A stretch of 64,000 nucleotides of DNA from Amphiura filiformis (GCF_039555335.1 NC_092647.1:6958608-7022607); one strand, 5' to 3'; counted from the first letter of the stretch, positions 47,082 through 58,645 are shown. The notes: generated from the letters alone by a model not told the origin. Numbers and translations: made by a program.

Positions 47082-47688
47082 GTTTGTATCAATGAGGCTG
47101 GGAAAGATAGAAAATGCAGGGAGGGTTACAAAATAAATCCCCATTTTTAACTTGGTACAACTTTTAATGTAGATGTGGTTACAAACTTAAATTTAGTCGC
47201 AAATGAAAGGTTAAACTTGAACTTCCACCAAGTAGCATCCCCTCAGGTCTAACAGGTCCCGAGAAACAGCTCCACCCGGATTGACAGAGAAAATGGTTAC
47301 TACATGTATGAACATATATAGTTCAGGTGAGACAATAAGTGGACCATTTAGTGGATTTGGGTGGTGCATTCCACTTCCTGCACCTCCCAGCTATACAGGC
47401 AGTACAGGTATGAATGTGGCCTATTTGCAGGGCAGACTAGTGGTAAAATTACCTGGGGAAATATTGATAATCCATGAACAAAGGGTCAACTCATTTGAGG
47501 GGGAAACTCATTTGAAGGGTTAAATTGAGATTTCGTTACAGTATGCCACCAATCAACAAGGAAAACTTTTTTATGTGACCAGGGGTTAATGTGTATGTTT
47601 TCAGGTCAAAATATACAGGTCATGACAGATGATGGTGCTCTTCAATGTGAAAGCTTCCTTCAATCTTGAGTCGTAATAACTAGAGATA

Positions 47689-47934
47689 TTACCGTAAAAC
47701 CTCGTCTATAGGCATATAGAGTGCTTTTGATGAAAGCTAAATGAATCCATGCGCCATCCATCGACACAATTACAACATTATGGAGTTTTAGCAAATAAAT
47801 TACCGATACAAGTATATACAAACAAGTACTATGGCAAAACCAATCTATCGTATCGGCATATTTACGCTTGTTTCGTATCAATTTAGCTTTCATAAAAAAC
47901 ACTCTATATGCTTGTAGACAAGGTTTTATGGTAA
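47689..47934. mobile_element. MITE (TTACCGTAAAACCT ends) in CTLD intron 13
   Basis: TTACCGTAAAACCTCGTCTA with GCATATAGAGTG pairs with the right end (reversed TTACCATAAAACCTTGTCTA, GCATATAGAGTG), and continues to GATGAAAGCTAAATGA, about 55 bp. 246 bp, non-coding. Confidence 0.8.
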
Positions 47935-47993
47935 TTACAGCTTCTTGTAAATATCTTATTTTGTCTTTGATCTTAAAAGAATTTAAAAAAAAA

Positions 47994-48105
47994 GAAGTTA
48001 TAGACCCTAAATTACTTGTAATTCAAGGTTGGAAACCTTTTTTTTTCAAAGCTGGATAGAGTTGTAGGTTTGAATTACTATTGCCTCTATTGAACAGCCA
48101 GGGAA
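47994..48105 (+). repeat. Partial copy of the 42875-43117 MITE
   Basis: TTATAGACCCTAAATTACTT, CAAGGTTGGAAACC, GATAGAGTTGTAGGTTT and CTATTGCCTCTATTGAACAG recur in order. The right arm is missing. Confidence 0.75.
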
Positions 48106-48255
48106 ATAAATTTTGATGATTTCCCAAATAAGCAAATCACTGAATGGATCTTGAACTGCAAACTGAGAACAAGGGGCTAAGTTTAATGCTTGTAAAAGTG
48201 CACTTACAAGGATGATGCTATTTAAAAATAAATTTATCATTGTTATCACTATCAG

Positions 48256-48418
48256 ACATCTGGGCAATACCAATGGCAAGATGAGTGGCCTTTGACCTTC
48301 ACATCCTGGGGCATAGATCAACCTAACGGTGAGGAGTGTGTGCATGTGGATGCCAAAGGATACTGGAATGGGGCTGATTGTGCTATGATGAAGCCATTTA
48401 TTTGCAAGTACACATCTG
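48256..48418 (+). CDS. CTLD B2, exon 2 of 2 (gene exon 14)
   Basis: Acceptor ATCACTATCAG; reads TSGQYQWQDEWPLTFTSWGI, DQPNGEECVHV, YWNGADC, MKPFICKYTSG. QPN at the sugar-site tripeptide; WNG in place of WND. Donor G|GTAAGT, phase 0-1, 163 nt. Confidence 0.9.
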
Positions 48419-49139
48419 GTAAGTAGTGTGGAATTCCTTACATGCGCAATTTGTCACGACTCACCGAGTTTTGAAATTTTCAATTGTCCATTACGCAATT
48501 CCACTTGATGTGTAGTGGGAAATTTTCGTTGGGTTAATTTTTTGCAATTTTATTAATTCTGGACAGTTTAGTGGATGTATAGGCCTAATTCATGTTTCGA
48601 AACATATTTGCATTGAGTACTATGTGTAGTAAATATATTTGCAGGGTTAAAAATTTGAAGCTGCCTGTTCGACCATGAAAGCACAAAAATTACCCCCAAA
48701 ATCTACCCGCTATACAGTAAATATCCACTTGCCCAACTTGATATATCACTTGCCCTGCTCTTTACACATATTTCTTTTCCTAAACCCTGATGAAGTAATG
48801 ATACGATAGTGACCAGACAAGGCGTAGTAGGCAGTGCGGGGTACTTTTGTTGGAGGGGCACCTGATAGTTCACATAGGTATTTATCAGGTAATCATATCT
48901 GTCATTTTAAATATAGTTGCCCATCGGGCAGACATATCAGTGTTTTGCTTTCCCGACGTCAACTTTTGGTTGTACCATGCTACTGGGCAGAGGATTGCAT
49001 AGGTGGTAATAACAGGTGTTCAAAAAAGGCTTCCAGCATGCTACCTGTTACTTACTGCTAGCCCTCCAGCACCTCCTTCATAATTCTGCCCCAGCAGATG
49101 GGAACAAGTGAGAATCTATTTGATGACCTAGCATTGTTA

Positions 49140-50126
49140 TTTTCATCACCCACAACCTCACCACCAGTCCCTCCAGCATCTCTTTCATGATTCTGTCCCA
49201 ATGGATGGGAACAAATGAGAACCTATCCTTGTCTCACCACCAGCCCCCTCCAGCACCTCCCACAGGTATCTGCCCCAACAGATGGGAACAAATGAGAATC
49301 AATATGATGACCTAGCATTGTTGTTTTTCTCCCACCCACAGCCACACCACCAGCCCCTCCAGCACCTCCCACAGGTTTCTGCCCCAACGGATGGGAACAA
49401 ATGGGCACCAAGTGTTTTCTGTTTGATGACCTAGCATTGTTCATTTTTCTCCCACCCACAGCCTCACCACCAGGCCCTCCAGTTCCTCCCTCAGGTTTCT
49501 GTCCCAACGGATGGGAACAAATGAGCACCAACTGTTTATCTGTTTGATGACCTAGCATTGTTTGTTTTTCTCCCACCCACAATCTCACCACCAGCCAGCC
49601 CTCCAGCTCCTCCCTCGGGTTTCTGTCCCAATGGATGGGAACAAGTGTGCACCAACTGTTATCTATTTGGTGATATAACATTATTGTTTTTCTCCCACCC
49701 ACAGCCACACCACCAGCCCCTCCAGCACCTCCCACAGTTTTCTGCTCCAACAATGGGAACAAATGAGCACCAACTGTTATCTGTTTGATGACCTAGCATT
49801 GTTTGTTTTTCTCCCACCCACAGCCACACCACCAGCCCCTCCAGCACCTCCCACAGTTTTCTGCTCCAACAATGGGAACAAATGGGCACCAACTGTTATC
49901 TGTTTGATGACCTAGCATTGTTTGTTTTTCTCCCACCCACAGCCACACCACCAGCCCCTCCAGCACCTCCCACAGTTTTCTGCTCCAACAATGGGAACAA
50001 ATGGGCACCAACTGTTATCTGTTTGATGACCTAGCATTGTTTGTTTTTCTCCCACAAGTGAACAAGTGGGCACCAACTGTTAATCTATTTGGTGATATAA
50101 CATTATTGTTTTTCTCCCACCCACAG
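49140..50126 (+). repeat. ~120-bp tandem array carrying the 3' splice site and start of gene exon 15
   Basis: Units contain TTTTTCTCCCACCCACAG, a Pro-rich linker (CCACCAGCCCCTCCAGCACC), then GGTTTCTGCCCCAACGGATG and TTTGATGACCTAGCATTG. Intact acceptor copies precede 49342, 49462, 49705, 49824 and 49943; the unit near 49582 has lost AG (ACAAT); two more degraded ones lie at 49140-49320; a truncated one at 50030-50070. Spacings are 119-122 bp. No unit has a donor, and most read-throughs break frame. Minus-strand frames here are repeat translations. Confidence 0.9.
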
Positions 50127-50381
50127 CCTCACCACCAGCCCCTCCAGCACCTCCCGTAGGTTTCTGCCCCAGTGGATGGGAACAAATGGGCGGCAACTGT
50201 TATCTATTTGATGACCAACTCATGGCTGCATCCTGGAGTGATGCTCATGATGATTGCCAAAGCAAGTATGGAGCTGAATTGGCTAGTGTTCATACCAACA
50301 GTGAAGAAGATTTCATCAGACAAAGAGCAGAGACTGCCTTCCCAGGGTCGAGTGTATGGCTGGGCATGGAACGTTCTATGT
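50127..50381 (+). CDS. CTLD C2, exon 1 of 2 (gene exon 15)
   Basis: Starts with a Pro-rich linker (ASPPAPPAPPVGFCP), then GWEQMGGNCYLFDDQLMAAS, WSDAHDDCQSKYGAELASVH, EEDFIRQRAETAFPGSSVWL, GMERSM. Donor T|GTAAGT, phase 1-1, 255 nt. The copies upstream share only the first third, so this is the functional one. Confidence 0.9.
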
Positions 50382-50588
50382 GTAAGTGTAGTTTGTCACA
50401 TGAATGTAAACTTGTTGTTTGGGAATTGTTTTGCAAAGTAAGTTTTTTATGGATTACAAAAGAGAAGCCAATATGTGATGTATAAGAAGTAGGATCAGAG
50501 AACTATTTTGACACTAGCCAGTCATCAGACATGTCACAATAAATAATGTTACAACTAATTCAGGTACATCTATAACCTTCCTGACATA

Positions 50589-50782
50589 CAGTCTGTCCAC
50601 ATAGAAGTACAAAGTAAATAGACCTCGGAAACTGGAGGCATGAGAATAATTATTTCAGTGCAATGCGTGTGTAAATGCTTCTTTGCCGCGCCAACTGCTG
50701 CGCGATTTGTACTTGCCAAGCGAACCACGCTCTTGACCCCAGATGCCGCAAATTTGGTTTGTACTTCTATGCGGACAGACTG
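50589..50782. mobile_element. Tc1/mariner-like MITE in CTLD intron 15
   Basis: CAGTCTGTCCACATAGAAGT and, inverted, CAGTCTGTCCGCATAGAAGT are 24-bp ends with one difference. TA on both sides (50587-50588, 50783-50784) and the CAGT start fit Tc1/mariner. 194 bp. Confidence 0.85.
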
Positions 50783-51322
50783 TAGTGAGTCTTCTTGAGA
50801 TGGGGTAAATTGCTACCAGCCAATTGGTTATGAACTTTGGGGAGGGGGGGAGAAATTTGCAATATTACAGACCTGAAAGCAAACATTGATTTTTGCAGTC
50901 ATAATTTTTTCTTAAGGAGGGTCAGACTTAGCTCTAGCTGTGTTTGCCCTCAAATATTGAGACAAACAAAGCTGACCCCTATAGAGGAATGGTATGAAAT
51001 CTATAAAGGAGATCCCAAGCTTTGATACAAGGGGTGTCATAACCACCCTGTGTGTAACTTTTTTTGGGAGTGGGGGAGTTGAAAATGCCTAAAACTTTTG
51101 TTCTGATATGTCATTGGTCCTAACTTAAAAACTACATGACCTATGGGAATATAAATGCAATTATTGGCTTCCTTTCTCTCTCTTCCTCTTACACTCTTAT
51201 TTCTCTCCCTCTCTGTATTCATTTCTGTCTCTGTGGCTTTGGTTGCTTCCCTCCTCTCTCTCTCCCTATCTCTCTTATATGCATATTCCTGTATTTACCA
51301 CATCCCCTATTTATTTATTTAG

Positions 51323-51478
51323 ACATGCTGAGATGGACAGACAAATCATTGGTTGATTATGTTAACTGGATGGATGGTGAGCCAGACTCAGGTGATTGTG
51401 TTACAATGAATGGTCAGGATGGCTGGAGTACTAATGATTGTACAATGACCAATCGCTATGTCTGCAAGGCACCTGTCT
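51323..51478 (+). CDS. CTLD C2, exon 2 of 2 (gene exon 16)
   Basis: Acceptor TTATTTATTTAG; reads YMLRWTDKSLVDYVNWMDGE, PDSGDCVTMNGQDGWSTNDC, NRYVCKAPV. EPD at the sugar tripeptide; W-S-T follows where WND would be. Donor T|GTAAGT, phase 1-1, 156 nt. The upstream TTTCTCTCTCT tract (51170-51270) is intronic. Confidence 0.9.
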
Positions 51479-52891
51479 GTAAGTATAGTAGACTAGATTT
51501 TGGGTTCTCGGGTTGGGTGGTTCTCGTAATAGGCCTATCTCTAATTACCAAACACCCGTACCCATATACCTGCCCTGTCCTTTTAAACTACTGTGATATG
51601 TGCATATGTCTCTCAGTGATCCAACTTGACACAACTCTGTTTTGTAGTTGTGACCCTTACTTCGGTATCCATAATCTGGAAACCCATCGTTCGCCTCGTC
51701 CAAGCCCTGAGTGTCCTGCTACTACATTGGAAGACCCTGAAAATACCCCCGGTATCTGGATGGAGGCTGTTACTAAAGTGATGAAATCAATAGGAAAAAA
51801 TGTGAACGCAATAAGGCCTAATGTAATGGGTTATAGGCCTTACCATAATTGATTATTTTTATGGACCACGGAAATAGTCATTGAAAATGGTCCTATGAGA
51901 TGTACTCCACGCACACGCCCGTTGATACTCCGCAATAGTACTCTGCGCATGCAATAGCGCACAGACAGAGGACAGACACTCTGTAAATAGTATTATGATT
52001 ATGCATTCAGGGTAAGCTGTTGTGGTGGTAAAAAAAGAAATTTTACCACCGAAAACATTGAATACATCAAATATTTTTCATTCAGTTCCAGCTGTTTAAA
52101 ATAACAATATACACAGTGGTAATTATAGTGGTAAAGATGTAATATGCAGCAGTAGAGAGGCCATGCTGCCAAAAATTCTTTATTCAACGATTTTGTAGGA
52201 CAAATGTTTCAATTTCAAATGGACACTTCATATATCAAAAGTTAAGAAGAGTCTGGAGAATCTTTCCTGCTATGTTGTCAAATTTGTAACGCTATAGCAT
52301 TCTCTTCTGTTTCAATAGCAACGGTCACAATATTTTATGATTTTTTTTATTTTTTACACAAAAATGTCATGTTTTATAGAAACTTTTTATTTGGTGTGCA
52401 GAATACATGGATATGGATATTTAATATCCATGAAAAAATCATCACTTTCAATACATTTGATTAATGGGTAAAAATGTGATTTTTTTTTGCAAGTATGATG
52501 AGCAAAAGTGTAATTTTTGCTTGGGAAATTAAAATGGTTTTTTTTTTGCGTCATGCAAAGTTTATCAATCTATTGAGATGTTAGGTCAAAAAAGTCTGTA
52601 ACAACATTATTCTGTGACCTCTGATTTATTTACCTATGACCTCTTGAAATTAGTAGGCATATTTTTAGTGATTTTTAGCATTTTGGCCAAAAATGGATCC
52701 CTTTTCATCATTTTTATCAATTCCATATATCACAAAAGTTTGTATTACACTTTATATTATTGATATACACAAGACTTCTTTAATTTCAAGATATTAGGAG
52801 AATTCAAAGAGAAAACAGTTTCCATTCAATGGCCATTTGTACACCCATATTTGGTCAACTTTACTTCAAATTTTGCTCAATTTATTTTCAG
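51479..52891. other. CTLD intron 16
   Basis: No exon found. The open frame running 51136-51852 is exon 16 read through both splice sites. The remainder is AT-rich with no clear inverted-repeat element. Confidence 0.4.
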
Positions 52892-53062
52892 TTGACTATG
52901 AAGAAGCAGGATGCCCAACTGGCTGGTATAAATTGGACAAGAAATGCTACACATTAGGTGGTCAGGGAAGTCCCCAGACATGGCAGGGAGCTCAACAACA
53001 ATGTATGGATGGTGCTATTGCCAATGGAAACCTAGCAACGGTATATGTAGAAGGACTGCAAT
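52892..53062 (+). CDS. CTLD A3, exon 1 of 3 (gene exon 17)
   Basis: Acceptor TTTATTTTCAG; reads DYEEAGCPTGWYKLDKKCYT, SPQTWQGAQQQCMDGAIANG, NLATVYVEGLQ. Donor T|GTAAGT, phase 1-1, 171 nt. Confidence 0.9.
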
Positions 53063-53084
53063 GTAAGTTTGTTACTTTCCTTTA

Positions 53085-53165
53085 TTTATTGCTGGGTAAC
53101 TCAAGGTGGTGGGTTCAAATCCCTGCACGGCTGACCTGTGGTGCACTTTGGGAAGGTGCCATACC
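53085..53165 (+). repeat. SINE-like fragment
   Basis: GTGGGTTCAAATCCCTGCAC is a B-box-like word, followed by TGGTGCACTTTGGGAAGGTG, as in tRNA-derived SINEs. The A box is missing. Confidence 0.35.
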
Positions 53166-53174
53166 ATGCTTGCC

Positions 53175-53380
53175 TTTTTAATACTTGAGAACTTTAGCTG
53201 TGAATTTGCACACAATAGTTACACATTTGAGGCTAGAGTGTGTTGCCATCCTTTTTTTTTGTAGATTAGTGTTGATTTTTTTTGCAATGCATGTTCAATA
53301 TTCTGTTGATGTTTAAATTTGGATGATAGTTATTTTGATGAGTCAACTATATCTTTTATAGCAAAGTTTGCCTATTTACG
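53175..53380. repeat. Intronic segment shared with intron 2
   Basis: Same orientation copy of 32645-32850; see that entry for the matching words. The two are clearly diverged, so the duplication is not recent. Confidence 0.65.
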
Positions 53381-53563
53381 CAGCGATACTTGCAAATGAC
53401 CTTTCTCCTATAATTATGGAAACAAATGTCAGTGTTGGTAAATTCCCATCATTTTCTTGTGGAAAACACATTTGATAGGTGTTTGTCAGTTAGCTTGTCG
53501 GTAGGAATGTCACTGTATGACAAATAGAAATATAATGATTGATGCTTTTGTTTTGGTTTCTAG

Positions 53564-53712
53564 CACTTTTGACTGCAATCATGAAGGCATTCCCTGAAGA
53601 TGATGTGTGGATAGGTCTGTATACCGATGACATGGATGATGCATATAAGTGGGCTGATGGTGCACCACTTACATACACCAATTGGGCTGATGGACAACCT
53701 GATGGAAATACA
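53564..53712 (+). CDS. CTLD A3, exon 2 of 3 (gene exon 18)
   Basis: Acceptor TTGGTTTCTAG; reads LLTAIMKAFPEDDVWIGLYT, YKWADGAPLTYTNWADGQPD, GNT. QPD present. One codon longer than the other A middle exons (EDD insertion). Donor ACA|GTAAGA, phase 1-0, 149 nt. Confidence 0.9.
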
Positions 53713-53888
53713 GTAAGATGATAACTATTGATTTAAACCTATGATCTCAACAGAAAATTCAGAAGTACCTCAAATTTTCGGTCACAACTTTGAGACCTTC
53801 ATCAGGAGACTGGCAACACAAGTTTGGGATCAGTGACATTTTGGACCACACCGCGGTTGAGTGATGTTGGCATTGATGTTGTGATGAT

Positions 53889-55022
53889 CAGTCCTTCGTT
53901 TTTAAGGAGCGCAATTGCGCTAACGCTCCTTGGCGCTCCTGAAGTCTGATCCTTTAGCGCAATTCACTGCGCTCCTTGCAACATGTGAAAGAAAAATAAA
54001 AGCTTCGATCTCCAATATTTACGACCGTCCAGAAATTATGTAACATAAAATGCAAATTCGCGTAGCATTGTAACATAATTTTAAAATAAGAATAAAATAC
54101 ACACCGCCAGCATATATTACACAGATTGCGATATTGTCTAGAATCACTGATGAGTTATTGCAGTACTGAATGACGACACGTACGTGAGTTGGTAATTCTA
54201 GGGATCGGAAAGAATTGCTTCACAGGTGGTGTGTAGAGATATGCCATCGGTGAATTACGAGGCCGTAGAAGAAAAAAATGACAAAAATATGCCCTTGAAT
54301 TATGTTTTATAGTCAAAATACTCCAGTAATTCAATAAATATCATGATATTTGGCCTAAAATTGAACTCATTTGCAATGAAATGTCATTTTTATTAAGTAA
54401 ACATGGGTTTTAACTCATCCATGTGACTTGCAATGCTGTTGAATTCTGCACTTTGCCGAAGTTGAATTGCATTTTGTGGAATTCGGCGAACTTTTATGGC
54501 ATAAAGCAACATTTTTATAGTAAGTACACTGCTTGGGGACTTTCTTTAAAAGGGAGGTAGTTGGTAATAATAGCAAGATCGCGTTTTTTGCTGGGCCTTA
54601 ACTATATTTATTAGTAACACATCATGATTATTATAACCTAAATGAAAATCACAAAATCTGATACTGATATATTGAAACGGTACATTCAATACTTGACAGA
54701 TTAGAGAACCCTTAGGATTTGAGCGCATATTTTTAACACTTTCAGGGGGTGCAGGGGTTCTGAGAACCCCTGGTTTTAAAACCTAGTGCGACCCCTGTCA
54801 ACTATTGAACTAATGATTAAATTTCGAAGTTTTGTCTGCGTCCACATAATAAATGCATGGGATATGGACGCAAAACGATCTGCCTTCATGTTCAATTGGG
54901 AGCTCAAATTGAGCTCCTCAGTTCTACCAGGAGTGTAATTTTAAGTGCTCAAAGTTGCTCTCCTGAACAATTCCAGGAGAGCAATTAATTAAGCTCCACT
55001 GATTTATTTAAACGAAGGACTG
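53889..55022. mobile_element. 1.1-kb element with CAGTCCTTCGTTT inverted ends in CTLD intron 18
   Basis: Left CAGTCCTTCGTTTTTAAGGA and right, inverted, CAGTCCTTCGTTTAAATAAA, with sub-terminal GGAGC(G/T)CAATT and GAGC(T)CAATT words at both ends. No transposase. Its right end abuts the trinucleotide array. Confidence 0.6.
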
Positions 55023-55071
55023 GATGATGATGATGATGATGATGTAGATGATGATTGTGATGCTGCTGCTG

Positions 55072-55158
<87 letters not shown>

Positions 55159-55276
55159 GTGGTAATGGTGGCAGTGTTTTTTTGTGGTGATGATGATGAT
55201 GATAGTAATGATGATGGTGGTAATGTGTTTGATGGTGATGACAATGATGATGATTGTGATGGTAGTGATGATGATA

Positions 55277-55357
<81 letters not shown>

Positions 55358-55660
55358 GTGATTGTGATGATGATGATGATGGTGATAAGATGATGATGAT
55401 GACAGTGATGATGGTGGAGATGATGGAGATGATGATGATGTTGGTGGTAATGGTTTGATGATGATGATGATGATCATGATGGTGGCGATCATGACTATGA
55501 TGATGATAATGACAATCATGATGATGCTGATGATGCCAATCATGATGATGCTGATGGTGATGATGATGGTGATGGTGATAGTGATGATGACAGTGATGAT
55601 GGTGTTAGTGCAATAGTGTTATAGTACAATGATGATGGTGGCAGTGCCAGGAATAGCAAT
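55022..55660 (+). repeat. Trinucleotide microsatellites (GCT)n and (GAT)n in CTLD intron 18
   Basis: 55059-55146 is almost pure (GCT)n, about 25 or more units with one CTACTG interruption; 55186-55620 is (GAT)n with long pure runs at 55275-55355. All long open frames here are homopolymer translations on either strand and are not genes. It sits between two exons of CTLD A3, 115 bp short of the next acceptor. Confidence 0.95.
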
Positions 55661-55774
55661 ATGGTTTGGGCAATAATGCAGATGTTGAAATGCGGTACAC
55701 TGAAATTGCATCAATAATCATTGACCATATTTTGTATTTTGTCTAATGCTCCAAACCTTTTCCTCTGTGTACAG

Positions 55775-55877
55775 ACCACAAAGTGTGTTGGTATGCTGAA
55801 TAACCCAGACAATCCAGGACAGTGGGATGATGTGGAGTGTATGGAAAATAAACTCTATCTTTGTCAAAGTGATCCTG
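55775..55877 (+). CDS. CTLD A3, exon 3 of 3 (gene exon 19)
   Basis: Acceptor CTGTGTACAG; reads TTKCVGMLNNPDNPGQWDDV then ECMENKLYLCQSDPG. WDD at the calcium position. Donor G|GTAAGT, phase 0-1, 103 nt. Confidence 0.9.
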
Positions 55878-56589
55878 GTAAGTAAGGAATATAATTTAAG
55901 GTTAGAAAACAGCCAATTGCGCGGAGATTGCACAGAACTTTTACACATGAAACACAGGAAGAAGAACAAAAAAACATGTGAAAATATGAAATTATACACC
56001 CGTGTCATGTAAGATATATTGTTTTAGCATTATGATATCTAAATCACACAATTTGTGACCATTTTTAGACATTTTGGCGACCATTTTGAAAAGCGCCATC
56101 TATCACCATTTGTAACGGTAGCATACTTTTTAAATGATTCCCCATTCTTCAAAGTATAAGATACCACTTTCAAATCTTATTACCTGTGATTTGATCACGG
56201 AACCACTATTTTCACCCTACTATACATGCATTCCCAACTAGTATTTACACTTGGATGCTTTTCCTCAAAGTTCTTTACACGCGTAAAGACACAACTTCAG
56301 TATGATGATAAATATGTCAAACTAAGCAACACTGGTTTGAAACAGATTACCAAATGATTGACATTACTGTAACATTTCAAAAAAGGCTGATATTTCAACA
56401 AAATGACCGTTTTTGTTTACATTTCATATTAAATTATGCATAAAAACACAAATTTTGCAGGCAAAAGAAAATTTTGCCATTTCGTGCCGCGAAATCGTTG
56501 GACCCTGCACATAAGGGAGGACAGCTAAAATGGTTCACACAGAGCCCTAAGAATGAGGCATTTCTCTCATCTTCCTGATTTGTGAAAGT

Positions 56590-56881
56590 ATATGTGTACA
56601 TCCATATCAAAACGATGCACTTGTCGGCTGCTACATGTGCGCCATTTCACATAATAGCTAGGAGTAAATACCAGACTCATCTCAAGTGGAGGTCACTTCA
56701 AATCATCCCCAAGTGACATGGTTATGGAATGTTCTCTGTATTAATAATAAGCCATGTGACTTGGGATGATATAAAGTGACCCCCACTTGAAATGAGTCTG
56801 GTATTTATACCCAGTTATTATGTGAAATGAGACACATGTAGCAGCCGACAAGTGCATCCTTTTGATATGGATGTACACATA
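56590..56881. mobile_element. Foldback MITE in CTLD intron 19
   Basis: TATGTGTACATCCATATCAA, GTCGGCTGCTACATGTG, ATACCAGACTCAT and CATCCCAAGT-type words occur in the left arm and inverted in the right; arms are about 135 bp around a short AT spacer. 292 bp. Confidence 0.85.
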
Positions 56882-57425
56882 TGCCTATTTAAAATAAGTG
56901 TCCATGTATGAGTAAGCATCTTATCAAGGCATTATCTGCATGGTGTAATTGAATAAGATTGTGATATTTAAAAAAAATCCTTTGTTTGAAAGCTAGTTAC
57001 AAATGATGCATCCTTTGAAGTTTGCATACTACATATTTGTACAGTTTCTTGCTGCATGGTGAGTTATATGCTTCATCAAATCATTGTGGGTGTGGTATAG
57101 GCCTAGAATGAGTCAATCTGGACCTGTAGGGACTTGTGCACACCATGAATACAGTTCAGTAAAAGGCGAAATAAGCCAAATTTGTTTCCTGTAGGTGAAA
57201 AATCTGAATGCAAAATTAAGTTCTATTTTAATTATTTTCCAGAGTCTGCAACGATGTATGTAGCAGTATGCCTTAAATCATTTTTTATTGTCAAATCAGT
57301 GGAGGCGGAGTAGGTTAGATATGGGAATTGAAAGTTAGAACAAATTACTGTGCACCTGATCTGTGAACTTTGTCTTGACTATTATTAATCAGAGACAGAA
57401 ATTGTTTGTTTTTCTCTTCTTTCAG

Positions 57426-57667
57426 ATCCTGCTCTTCCAGGTAACCCAGATCTTGTCAGCTTATGTGAGCGTGGTTATCAGTCGTACATTGATTCATGCT
57501 TCCGTATTGAGCCTACACCAATGACGTATGCTATGGCCATGGAGACATGTCATAATGAGACGGCTCAGCTAGCCTCCTTCTCAGACCTCTACCAAGAGGC
57601 ATTTGCCAATACTGTGTTGTACTATAATAGTTTGGAGTCATCATGGATTGGGTTGATGGAAAACCAG
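57426..57667 (+). CDS. CTLD B3, exon 1 of 2 (gene exon 20)
   Basis: Acceptor CTCTTCTTTCAG; reads DPALPGNPDLVSLCERGYQS, YIDSCFRIEPTPM, AMETCHNETAQLASFSDLYQ, EAFANTVLYYNSLESSWIGL. Donor CAG|GTAATT, phase 1-0, 242 nt, one codon shorter than B1 and B2. NET is a potential glycosylation site. Confidence 0.9.
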
Positions 57668-57734
57668 GTAATTATTCTAAGAGTAAAGTAAGGGTCATAA
57701 TTTTTTATTATTATTATTGAGTAAGATTTTTTTG

Positions 57735-57795
57735 TTACAAAAGACAAGTAGAGCAAAGCAGAGGTCGCTGGTTCAAATCCCGCTTCAGCCATCCC
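57735..57795 (+). repeat. SINE fragment with B box
   Basis: AGTAGAGCAAAGCAGAGGTC then GCTGGTTCAAATCCCGCTTC, matching the 3' half of a tRNA-derived head with a clear B box. No A box upstream. Confidence 0.5.
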
Positions 57796-58175
57796 CTTTA
57801 TTTAATATTATTACCTGGTCAGATTCTCTGTATATAATATTTTCTTTACTAAAAACTTTTTTTTTGTTTTCATAAGTTTTTAAGAATATTATGATTGTAT
57901 AAACTACATTTTTGTACTCTCTGTCAGTAAAATACTGAATCTATAATTATATAGATCTACGTTTGAATTTACCACTTTAGTAATTTGTGTATACATCTCT
58001 GCTGCTAACATATCCTGGGTGCGTCCAAAACATGGTAATAAGTTAATACCTTTGACTAATCCTAAGGCTGAATATTGGTAAGGACTGAAACACTCACCCT
58101 GGACCAATGGTCCATAGGTCAGGGGTCAAATTGAATAAAATTATAAGTGTTTTTCTATTCTCTAAATATGGTAAA

Positions 58176-58352
58176 AAGCTTACTTACTTACTTGCTTATG
58201 TCGGCTTGTCTAGTCGGACTCTGCTGATGGCACTCCACACAACTCTGTTCTGCATGCAGTTCCTAATGTCTTGTCTCTCTAGTCCAGTATCCTCGATAAG
58301 TTGCTTTATGTAGTCCTTCCGTGATTGTCCTCTTGATCTTTTACCATGCATA
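58176..58352 (-). mobile_element. Non-LTR retrotransposon C-terminal fragment in CTLD intron 20
   Basis: Minus strand reads GKRSRGQSRKDYIKQLIEDT, GLERQDIRNCMQNRVVW, then a stop at 58196, followed by a short (AAGT)n tail. The GKR-RG-(R)P/S then W(R/S)xx pattern is typical of the extreme C-terminus of RT-encoding LINE proteins. Severely 5'-truncated. Confidence 0.65.
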
Positions 58353-58645
58353 GGCAAAAAAAAAAGCTTAACAAAGTATTAATGCTCTGCATGCTAGACA
58401 TAGGCTTCAACATAAAAAAGTTTTGAGATATTTTTTCAAAATATCATCAAGAGCTTTCTTAAGAGCCACTAAGCCAATACTAGGCTAGCTTGCTTGTACT
58501 CAATTTAATGCATTTTTTATGCCAATTCCAAATATGGTAATGAAAAGTTTACAATTCTAAAATTGTTGTAGTCGACACCCGCATGGAGAGAGGTAACCTT
58601 TGTAACACCACCTCAGTAGATTTTTTTGTTTGTCTCTCACATTAG

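Noticed and set aside
49223-50011. Minus-strand 179- and 72-77-codon frames with VPICSH and GGAGG repeats
   Set aside because: Antisense translation of the exon-15 junction array.
51136-51852. 238-codon plus-strand frame
   Set aside because: It is gene exon 16 read through its acceptor and donor; only 51323-51478 is CTLD sequence.
55004-55543. Open frames of poly-His, poly-Asp, poly-Met, poly-Ala and poly-Leu on both strands
   Set aside because: Homopolymer translations of the (GAT)n/(GCT)n microsatellite; lie between two exons of CTLD A3.
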